A DNA stretch of 64,000 nt from Smaragdicoccus niigatensis DSM 44881 = NBRC 103563. GTDB lineage: Bacteria; Actinomycetota; Actinomycetes; Mycobacteriales; Mycobacteriaceae. The stretch is taken from positions 896,761 through 960,760 of the forward strand of contig NZ_AQXZ01000019.1 of NCBI RefSeq assembly GCF_000380645.1, in the 5' to 3' direction. The notes under the pieces are model-generated. The model ran no database searches and was not told the DNA's origin. It saw only the letters and a list, made by a program, of their open reading frames with translations. This document shows, one piece after another, positions 57,172-64,000 of this stretch. Each line of letters opens with the position of its first letter. Within the stretch, counting starts at the first letter, position 1. The translations under genes were made by a program, and so were the position numbers.

Positions 57172-60100
57172 AAGGTTTGTCTACCCCGTGGTTCTCGGTG
57201 TCGGAACCATCGGGTCTCAGCGGCGCTCGGAGTGAGACTTCTCCGCCGAACGGCAACCAGGACTACCAGAGCAGCGACGAGAGTCATCCCCGCGACCGAA
57301 GTGGCGATGAGCAGCGTGTGACGGCTCGCAACACGTGTTTCCGGCCCTCCTGGGAGGTCGGGGCAGAGTTTGATGTACTCGATGTCGCGGCTGATCCACT
57401 GGTTCCACTGCTCCTGGTTGATGTTCTCGGTGAGTTTGGAGCAGAGGTTCTCGGGTGTGGCGTCTTGAGGAGTGGGCCACAACCGCAACGTGCCGTCCCC
57501 ACTGACCGACGCTAGCCTCCTGCCGTCGGGACTGAACGTCACACTGATGACGCCAAGGGTGGGCGCCGTGAGCGGCAGGCCGAGCGGCGCAACATGAGTC
57601 AGGTCGGTGAGATCCCATAACCGGACCGTGCCGTCCAGCGGTGTGATCGTCTTCCCCTCCTCCGCAACAGATTGCCCGATGCCTGAGGCCAGCGTCTGGC
57701 CGTCGGGGCTGAACGCCACACTCCACACGGTCTCGAGATCGCCCACGGATCCACCATTTAGCGGCTTACCGAGCGGGACGGCATGAGCCGGATCGGTCAA
57801 GTCCCACAACTGAATCGTGCCGTCGTAATTGCCGGCGGCCAGGATCTTGCCATCGGGACTGAACGCCACACTGGTGACCCCTGGGACGTGAGCACCAGTG
57901 ACACCCGGGCTGGGACCGACCAGTGGTCTCCCCAGCGGGACTGGATTAACGCGGTCAGTCGTATCCCACAACCGGACCGAGTCGTCCCCACTCGCCGCGG
58001 CCAACGTCTTGCCATCGGGACTGAACACCACGCTTTCGACCACGCCACTGTCCACGGTCAGCGGCCGACCGATCGGGACCACGTTGGCCGGGTCGCTGAC
58101 ACTCCACAACCGAACCGTTCCGTTCCCGCTGCCTGAAGCCAGAGTCTTTCCGTCTCGACTAAATGCAACACTCCAGGTCTCGCCTAATAGCGGCCGGCCA
58201 AGCGTTTTCACATGTGCCCGATTGGTCAGGTCCCACAGTTGAATCCCGGCGAGTGCACTCGAGCTCAGGGTTCTGCCGTCTGGAGTGAACGCCAACCGAC
58301 TGCCAGCAGATGGGTGCCCGATCAGGGGGTTGGCAGCTTGGACATTCCACACCATAATCGCGCCGTCGACGCGGCCCAACACCAATATCTTGCCGTCCGG
58401 ACTGAATGCCGCGCTGTCGGCCTGGTGTGTCTGGCCGGTCAGAGGTGTGGCTGCCTCGACATTCCACAACCGGACCGTGCCGTCGCCGCTGCCCGAAGCC
58501 AAAGTCTTACCGTCCGAACTAAACACGACACTGTAGACCGCGCCCGTGTCGCCAGCCAGAGGCACCCCGAGTGGCACTGTATTGGCCGGGTCGCTGAGGT
58601 CCCACAGGCGGATTGTGTTGTCCCCGCTGCCCGAGGCCAGGGTCATACCGTCCGGACTGAACGCGACAGAGTAAACGGACTTGTTGTGACCGGTCAGGGG
58701 CCGGCCAAGCGGCACCGCATGACTCAAATCCGACAAATCCCACAACTGGATTGTGCCGTCGCCACGAGCAGAGGCCAGGGTCCCGCCGTTCGGACTGAAC
58801 TTAACGCTATTCACCGAGCCGACGTTGCCGAACGGCAGGCCGAGTGGCACCACATGCCTGCGATCGGTCACATCCAACAATTGAATCGTGCCGTCGTGAT
58901 TGAGCAAGGCCAAAGTCTTACTGTCGGGACTGAACACCACACCATCGAGGTACTCGCCTTGGCCGGTCGGAGGTTGGCCGAGAGGCACCACATGCCTGCG
59001 ATCGGCCAGGTCCCAGAGCAGGATCGTGCGATCGTATCGGCTCAAGGCAAGAATCTCACCGTCCGGACTGAATGCCAAACGGGGAACCCCCTCTACTTTG
59101 CCAATGGCAGGGTCGAGGACGACCGTGTCGATGTGGCCGGTCAGGGGTTGGCCGAGCGGGACAGCGTGAGCCCAATCGGCGACATCCCACAGGCTGACCG
59201 TGTAGTCCTCGTTGCCCTCAACAGATGCCAGCGTTCGACCGTCCGGGCTCAGCTCCTGGCTGCCGCGCGTGTCGGTGCGCTCAGTCGGCGACGGACCGTG
59301 CGGAACTAGATGCGCTCGATCGGACACGTCCCACAATCGGAAGCTGGTGCCGCCGCCGCTGAACAGCGTTTTGCCGTCGGGACCAAAGAACACACTGCCA
59401 ACACCGCTGTCCGTTTGGGCGATGGAACGTGTCGTCGCCAGCGCAGTAGTGGCACCGTAGAGAGTTGCCCTAACTCCAGCGCGGGTGTTGCCAATTCGCT
59501 CAGCGGCGAGTGTTTGCGCGATCGCCTGAATCTGGTTTCCGTTGCCAATGCCGGAAAATATGCTGGCAGCCTGGCTATCAAGCTCGTTCGCAATGACGTC
59601 ATGGGCCTCTCGAGTCGCCTGATGCTTTGCGCTGGTCGCCCGGACGAACCCAACCGCCGCGATCACCGCGATGACGACAGTGACGACAAGAACCACTCTG
59701 AGGATTCGGGAACGCCGCCGAATGACGACCGCGTGCGCGAGCGCCTCGGTAGCGCGCCGATCAGCTTGCACTTTTGCGTCGTTCGACAGTTCGAGTTCCC
59801 GGCGGCGCTGGTCCTCTTCTGCGGCCTTCAACTGAGTTTCTCGCTCGCGGGAGGAGATCAGATACGCACGAGCTGGAGCGAGATGCTTGCTGAAATCCGG
59901 CTTCGCAACGAGGGCCTCCGCCTCCACGAGGCGAGTCCCCGTTAGCAACCAGTCCGAACTGTGTGCGTTCGCCGACCAAGAGGCTGCATTGTGGGTCAGG
60001 ATGTCCGCGTCTTTGAGGTCTTGTTGCTGCTCGTTGAGCCAGCCAATGAGCGGCTGCCATTGGCGCAGGAGCGATTCCAAAGCGACTTCAACTGTGGTGA

Positions 60101-61838
60101 TGCCGGTCTGCGGGTTCAGGTTCTGGACGAGAAGACGCTTCTGCACGAGCGCATCGACCACTGGCGTCGCGGCGACAGGCAGGTCAGCGCGGTCAGCGAT
60201 CCGCCGTACCGGTTGACCACTGTCGGCGTCGACCGTTGCCAGCCACGGGATGAAGGTCTGGCGTAGCAACTCAAGCTGCGGGGACCGCGTGATCGGGTCG
60301 CGGTCGAGCACAGCGTCGATCTCGTTCTGCACGACCTGGCTCATCCCACCCAAGGACTCGTACTGCGCGAGGGTCAGCCGGCCGGTGTCGCCGTAGTCGA
60401 TGTAAAGCCGCGACAACGTCAACGCCAACAAAGGAAGAGTGTCGGCACCCCCAGTGCTATCGGCAAGTAACTGATCGACGAGTTGAGCGTCGATGGACAG
60501 CGGGTGGCCTCCGGCCGTCGCTCGCCCAGCCGGACCGGTGATGACTTCTTTGAACTGGGTGGGCGGCATCGGTTTCAGATCGTCAAAGACCACGCTCTCC
60601 ACGGCTGCGAGAGCCGGCGCGGTTTGTAGGGACTCGAATCTGTCGGTCCGGATTGTCGCCAGCACCACCAGATCGAGAGCTGCCGCCATAGCCTCCGCTT
60701 CGTCCACTCGTTCCGCCGTCGATCGCTCATCAGCCGCGGCTTGGCCAACCAAGCCATTCGCCGTGAGGGCGGAAACGAGGGAAAGGAATTGCACGGCTTC
60801 CACACTCGCGTCGGCGGCAAACAGTTCCTCCGCCTGATCGAGCGGCAACACGAGAGTCGGCGCGGCGGCAGATTCCTCCACGCTCGAATTCGACTGGCGA
60901 GTCAGCAGCCGACTATGCGCGGAAGTCTGTATCTGCGCCAGCAGTTTGGCAACGATCACCACATCACCGCGCCTGCAGGCGTCCTTGATCTCTCCACGAC
61001 TTGGCTCGAGCAGCCTGAATCTTCGGCGGGAGTCATATATCGCCTCGGCCAGACCGGTGGCCCCGGTCAGCGCATCCCGCTGCGGTCGGACGACACCCAG
61101 CGGAACGAACCGACGGTCCTCACGGCGGAGACGCGGCAACAAACCCGCTCGCAGAAAGGACGACTTCCCGGCCCCTGACGGACCCAAGATCACCAACAGC
61201 GATGCGGTCGCCGTTGTGCGCATTCCTCGAACAACGTCCAGTCCGCGCACGATCTGGCTGTCCCTACCGTAAAAGACCGCGGCGTCCTGTTCTTCCAACG
61301 GCTCCCAACCCCGATACGGGGCACGTTCCTCGCGCCCTCGCGGTGGCCAGATGAAACTGTCCGCACCGATGCCGGCTCCGCGAACGCTGTCGCGCAGGAA
61401 CAGCAATCCCGACTTCGACAAGCGGACAGCGTGTCCGGAGTCCGTCTGAACGGCGAATTCCACGACGTCCGATTCGGGTGTGTCAGCGGTGACGAACAGG
61501 TCGATCTGCTGCCACTCGACAGTCATTCCCCGGCTCGAATTCCGGTCGATCCGTGCGCAGAAGATTTGCTTGTACAAATTCTCGGCAGTGCGATATTCGG
61601 TCTGACACTCGAATGAACTCTCCCAATTGGGAGAAACGAGACAAATCACCGCCTCGCAACGCGTGTTGGCTTTCCGCAACGCGTCTTTCCAGCGCTCGCC
61701 GCCCTTTATTCCATTTCGGGGGTCCAAATCGAGGAAGATTTCGTTTGCGAGCGGCGGATCCTGCTCGATGAGCCACTGCTGAACACATATCGCTTGGGCG
61801 CTATCGAGACTCGAATGACTAATAAAGATTCGAGACAT
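57168..61838 (-). CDS. TIR-STAND-TM-WD40 (14 repeats)-TM receptor-like protein
   Basis: From ATG 61838 (GGAAGG six bases upstream) the protein has 1556 residues. Order: TIR domain about 2-100 (RIFISHSSLDS; candidate NADase Glu81 in FECQTEYRTA); STAND-type NTPase with P-loop GPSGAGKS (219-226) and a large helical region; basic RRRSR then TM helix about 712-732; 14 WD40 repeats about 800-1450 (each with SPDGxxLAS and LWD-like ends), enough for two seven-bladed propellers; second TM near the C-terminus and a basic tail. Positive-inside charges put TIR and NTPase in the cytosol and the propellers outside. By family knowledge TIR-STAND proteins often sense infection and deplete NAD. A longer N-terminus (to 62033) is not supported. 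Coupled to two downstream genes. Confidence 0.85.
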   Translation of the reverse strand: MSRIFISHSSLDSAQAICVQQWLIEQDPPLANEIFLDLDPRNGIKGGERWKDALRKANTRCEAVICLVSPNWESSFECQTEYRTAENLYKQIFCARIDRNSSRGMTVEWQQIDLFVTADTPESDVVEFAVQTDSGHAVRLSKSGLLFLRDSVRGAGIGADSFIWPPRGREERAPYRGWEPLEEQDAAVFYGRDSQIVRGLDVVRGMRTTATASLLVILGPSGAGKSSFLRAGLLPRLRREDRRFVPLGVVRPQRDALTGATGLAEAIYDSRRRFRLLEPSRGEIKDACRRGDVVIVAKLLAQIQTSAHSRLLTRQSNSSVEESAAAPTLVLPLDQAEELFAADASVEAVQFLSLVSALTANGLVGQAAADERSTAERVDEAEAMAAALDLVVLATIRTDRFESLQTAPALAAVESVVFDDLKPMPPTQFKEVITGPAGRATAGGHPLSIDAQLVDQLLADSTGGADTLPLLALTLSRLYIDYGDTGRLTLAQYESLGGMSQVVQNEIDAVLDRDPITRSPQLELLRQTFIPWLATVDADSGQPVRRIADRADLPVAATPVVDALVQKRLLVQNLNPQTGITTVEVALESLLRQWQPLIGWLNEQQQDLKDADILTHNAASWSANAHSSDWLLTGTRLVEAEALVAKPDFSKHLAPARAYLISSRERETQLKAAEEDQRRRELELSNDAKVQADRRATEALAHAVVIRRRSRILRVVLVVTVVIAVIAAVGFVRATSAKHQATREAHDVIANELDSQAASIFSGIGNGNQIQAIAQTLAAERIGNTRAGVRATLYGATTALATTRSIAQTDSGVGSVFFGPDGKTLFSGGGTSFRLWDVSDRAHLVPHGPSPTERTDTRGSQELSPDGRTLASVEGNEDYTVSLWDVADWAHAVPLGQPLTGHIDTVVLDPAIGKVEGVPRLAFSPDGEILALSRYDRTILLWDLADRRHVVPLGQPPTGQGEYLDGVVFSPDSKTLALLNHDGTIQLLDVTDRRHVVPLGLPFGNVGSVNSVKFSPNGGTLASARGDGTIQLWDLSDLSHAVPLGRPLTGHNKSVYSVAFSPDGMTLASGSGDNTIRLWDLSDPANTVPLGVPLAGDTGAVYSVVFSSDGKTLASGSGDGTVRLWNVEAATPLTGQTHQADSAAFSPDGKILVLGRVDGAIMVWNVQAANPLIGHPSAGSRLAFTPDGRTLSSSALAGIQLWDLTNRAHVKTLGRPLLGETWSVAFSRDGKTLASGSGNGTVRLWSVSDPANVVPIGRPLTVDSGVVESVVFSPDGKTLAAASGDDSVRLWDTTDRVNPVPLGRPLVGPSPGVTGAHVPGVTSVAFSPDGKILAAGNYDGTIQLWDLTDPAHAVPLGKPLNGGSVGDLETVWSVAFSPDGQTLASGIGQSVAEEGKTITPLDGTVRLWDLTDLTHVAPLGLPLTAPTLGVISVTFSPDGRRLASVSGDGTLRLWPTPQDATPENLCSKLTENINQEQWNQWISRDIEYIKLCPDLPGGPETRVASRHTLLIATSVAGMTLVAALVVLVAVRRRSLTPSAAETRWFRHREPRGRQTL

Positions 61839-62243
61839 GGCGGCCTTCCCATGCCCCGTCAGACCAACCGCGAGCATCGAAGCAAGAAGAACAGACTCAT
61901 TATCCGTCCTCCAATCGCTTTCGAGAATCCCCAAATTCGAGGTCAGACCGTCTATCAAACAGATGAATCCATGCCGCAATGCAAGATCTTCGTGTCCCCT
62001 ATATCGCTGCCAGCGCGATGGGGTGTATTCCAAAAATAGCCCCTGTTCAACTGCCCCTTTTCGGCGTCACAGGACGGACGTAGTCATGACCGAACACCGA
62101 AGCCACCGGAATCTCTTGATCAGGCTCATCTACATTCCGGCCCTCCGGCAGTGTTCGGCGACACCGCTTTCCCGTTCTGCAACAGCAAGAGCAACAACCA
62201 CCACCACCGCGGATGCTGAACGCATGAAAGGCGGAGGTCCACC
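61839..62243. other. Divergent control region between the TIR gene and the SnoaL-like gene
   Basis: This 405-base stretch has no supported gene. It probably holds both promoters. The part near 61900-62050 is richer in A/T than its neighbours. A CCACCACCACC run and a purine-rich GGCGGAGG lie just before the SnoaL-like start at 62244. The extended TIR reading frame across 61839-62033 shows no conserved features. Confidence 0.5.
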
Positions 62244-62618
62244 ATGACAACAGTTGCCAACCCCATCGATTCGCTCATGAGCGACATGTGCGACGCATGG
62301 AATCGCGTCGACGCGAACGGCATCGCTCAGTGCTACACCAAGCACGACGAATTCATCGGCCCCTACGGGCACCACTACGCCAGCCGAGCAATGATCGCTC
62401 GCGAGTACGAGCAACTGTTTCAGGGCATGCTCGCCAATACGACGACGACCATCTCCATAGAGACGGTTCGCCAGTTGGCCTGCCACCTCAGCCTGGTCGA
62501 CGCAACTCAGATCATCACCGGGTTCCCACCGCTGCATCTCACTGCCCTCGTCCGTTCAGGCAAGAAGTCGCACATCGTCGAGAGCCGACTGATCGCGTTT
62601 CTGCCGAAGCCAGTCTGA
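62244..62618 (+). CDS. SnoaL/DUF4440-like small protein
   Basis: The 124-residue protein starts at ATG 62244 after GGAGG. The layout (MCDAWNRVDANGIAQCYTKH, DEFIGPYGHHYASRAMIARE, a beta-rich C-terminal half) matches NTF2-like SnoaL/SgcJ-type proteins, cone-shaped folds that bind small molecules or act as isomerases. Catalytic residues cannot be assigned. It is divergent from the TIR operon and followed by the LexA-box-controlled gene. Confidence 0.7.
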   Translation: MTTVANPIDSLMSDMCDAWNRVDANGIAQCYTKHDEFIGPYGHHYASRAMIAREYEQLFQGMLANTTTTISIETVRQLACHLSLVDATQIITGFPPLHLTALVRSGKKSHIVESRLIAFLPKPV

Positions 62619-62684
62619 AAATCTTTGGCCGAACTACCGCAAGATTGTTCATTTCCGCAGGTAGGGGCACTTACTTGTCAGAGT

Positions 62685-62700
62685 TCGAACATATGATCGA
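62685..62700 (+). promoter_or_regulatory. LexA (SOS) box upstream of the DUF222/HNH gene
   Basis: TCGAAC-ATAT-GATCGA matches the actinobacterial LexA consensus TCGAAC-N4-GTTCGA with one mismatch. It overlaps a TATGAT -10 element at 62693-62698, placing the transcript start at or next to the ATG at 62704. That suggests a leaderless, DNA-damage-inducible gene. Confidence 0.75.
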
Positions 62701-62703
62701 GTC

Positions 62704-64000
62704 ATGTTCGACCGTTTGATAGGCGAGCTTGATGCGGCTCTGCCCGACCCCTACCTATCCACCGACCATCTCGTGGGCACCGTCGCCACCCTGCACCGAT
62801 TCGAATCCGCCGTCTCCGCACGCAAACACGCCTATGTTTCGGAACTGTTCTCACGCTTCGAAGACATCGCCGCACTCAACGATGAGTACAGCTCCATCGA
62901 CCCCTGGGACGCGCTCGAAGCCGAACTCGGACCCGCGTTGGTCATCACCCCGTACCACGCCTCCTCGTTGATCAGCCTCGGCGTAACCCTGTCCCGCCGC
63001 CTGCCGAACGTGTGGGACGCGTTCTCCCGCGGCGAGTTGGATATTGCCCGGGTCCAGAAAATCGCCGACGCCACCGCCGGGGTGTCCGACGAACACATCA
63101 AAGAAATCGAACGACGTGTCCTCAAGGCCGGGCTCGACGGCAAAGCACCCCTGTCGGGTGGACGGCTCCGCAACGCCATCAACCGCGCCATCGCCGCCGT
63201 CGACCCCGACGGCATGAAACGACGCCGGGAACAGAAAAAGCAGGACCGGCACGTCTGGATCGGCAACGGCTCCGACGGCATGGCCGAACTCTCCGGCTCC
63301 CTCGCCGCCGAAGACGCCATGTTCCTCACCAACCGACTCGGGGAAATGGCCAAACGCGTCTGCACTGACGACCCCCGCCCGTTCCAGGCACGACGAGCCG
63401 ATGCGTTGATGGCGCTCGTACACGGTCGCGCGGACCTGGACTGCCAATGCCAGAACCCGGACTGTGCCTTCAAAGCCGGGATCGCCGGCACCCCGCGCCG
63501 GCCCCTCGTGCACGCGTTCGGCACCACCGCAACCCTCAACGGCACCAGCAACGAACCCGGCTGGATCGACGGCTTCGGTGTCATCGACGCCGACCACCTA
63601 CGCGAACTCGCCCGCGACGCCATCATCCGCGACCTCAAAACACCCACCGGAAAGGAAGACAACTACCGGCCCTCGAAGTCCCTCGCCGACTGGGTCCGTG
63701 CCCTGCACGGCACGTGCCAGTTCCCCGGCTGCGACCGACCCGCGTGGGAATCCGATCTCGACCACCGCGACCCACACGCCACCAGCAAAAACACGAGCGT
63801 GTTCAACCTCGGACCGTTCTGCCGCAAGCACCACCGCGGCAAGACCTTCGGTGGTTGGCGACTCGTCCAAACGTTGACTCTGATCAGTCCACTCGGGTTC
63901 GAATACCCGATCCCCGCGACCGGGCCACTCGCACTCCTCGAACCCGACCCACCCGCACCCAAACGGCAAACCCGGATGCAAGGACGAGCGAAGCGAACCG
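62704..64000 (+). CDS. DUF222/HNH endonuclease (13E12-type), 5' part
   Basis: The frame is open from ATG 62704 to the window edge, at least 432 codons. The first 300 residues match the helical DUF222 domain (MFDRLIGELDAALPDPYLST... RKHAYVSELFSRFEDIA). An HNH nuclease domain follows near 338-385: CQFPGCDRP, then DLDHRDPH, NLGPFCRKHHRGK, with the Cys and His metal ligands intact. These proteins form large families in Mycobacteriales (REP13E12), in part prophage-linked and SOS-induced. The C-terminal end is missing from the window. Confidence 0.9.
   Translation, partial: MFDRLIGELDAALPDPYLSTDHLVGTVATLHRFESAVSARKHAYVSELFSRFEDIAALNDEYSSIDPWDALEAELGPALVITPYHASSLISLGVTLSRRLPNVWDAFSRGELDIARVQKIADATAGVSDEHIKEIERRVLKAGLDGKAPLSGGRLRNAINRAIAAVDPDGMKRRREQKKQDRHVWIGNGSDGMAELSGSLAAEDAMFLTNRLGEMAKRVCTDDPRPFQARRADALMALVHGRADLDCQCQNPDCAFKAGIAGTPRRPLVHAFGTTATLNGTSNEPGWIDGFGVIDADHLRELARDAIIRDLKTPTGKEDNYRPSKSLADWVRALHGTCQFPGCDRPAWESDLDHRDPHATSKNTSVFNLGPFCRKHHRGKTFGGWRLVQTLTLISPLGFEYPIPATGPLALLEPDPPAPKRQTRMQGRAKRT

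Noticed and set aside
61839-62033. 65-residue N-terminal extension of the TIR protein
   Set aside because: The TIR fold begins right at MSRIFISHS with a ribosome binding site in front; the extension has no domain.

Overview
The window is high-GC actinobacterial DNA, most likely from a mycolic-acid-containing member of the Mycobacteriales close to Rhodococcus. This is inference. It rests on the r-protein sequences (for example the glycine-rich N-terminus of S5), a CrtL-type lycopene cyclase, DrrABC lipid-type exporters, wax-ester-synthase-like acyltransferases, a large NRPS, and a DUF222/HNH (13E12-type) gene under a LexA-like box. No rRNA, tRNA, CRISPR array or insertion sequence was seen.

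The backbone is the S10-spc-alpha ribosomal protein cluster on the minus strand, broken into five blocks: rpsJ-rplC-rplD-rplW-rplB-rpsS-rplV-rpsC-rplP-rpmC-rpsQ (32287 to 27098), rplN-rplX-rplE-rpsN (19216 to 17778), rpsH-rplF-rplR-rpsE-rpmD-rplO (13096 to 10342), secY-adk-map (9549 to 6887) and infA-rpmJ-rpsM-rpsK-rpsD-rpoA (2421 to the window edge). Several blocks have visible promoters and hairpin terminators. The rplN and rpsH blocks share almost the same promoter.

The breaks hold accessory genes. Between alpha and secY are dtd, a GT2 glycosyltransferase, purT and a PhoD-like phosphatase. Between rpsH and rpsN are three tandem divergent WS/DGAT-like acyltransferases and a possible 45-residue membrane protein. 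Between rplN and rpsQ are a DrrABC exporter, an RluA-type pseudouridine synthase, a pyruvyl transferase, two tandem secreted Asn/Gly-rich repeat proteins and a sulfotransferase.

Upstream of the S10 block (32.5-41.4 kb) lie a PP-loop enzyme, a GNAT gene apparently split by a frameshift, a secreted lipase, a hotdog protein coupled to lycopene cyclase, a fourth WS/DGAT-like gene and a second DrrABC exporter. From 41.5 to 55.9 kb is one 4790-residue NRPS (A*-A-T-C-A-T-C-A-T-E-C-A-T-TE). It is predicted to make a tetrapeptide X-Ser-D-Ser-hydrophobic. The repeated pairing of WS/DGAT-like proteins with DrrABC, with an NRPS beside one pair, suggests synthesis and export of acylated lipids or lipopeptides.

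The last 8 kb carries a TIR-STAND-TM-WD40(x14)-TM receptor-like protein whose reading frame is overlap-coupled to an acyl-CoA-dehydrogenase-like gene and a 106-residue unknown. A SnoaL-like protein and the 5' part of the DUF222/HNH gene follow. The TIR receptor operon, the tandem solenoid-like proteins and the acyltransferase/DrrABC/NRPS group are the best candidates for undescribed biology.
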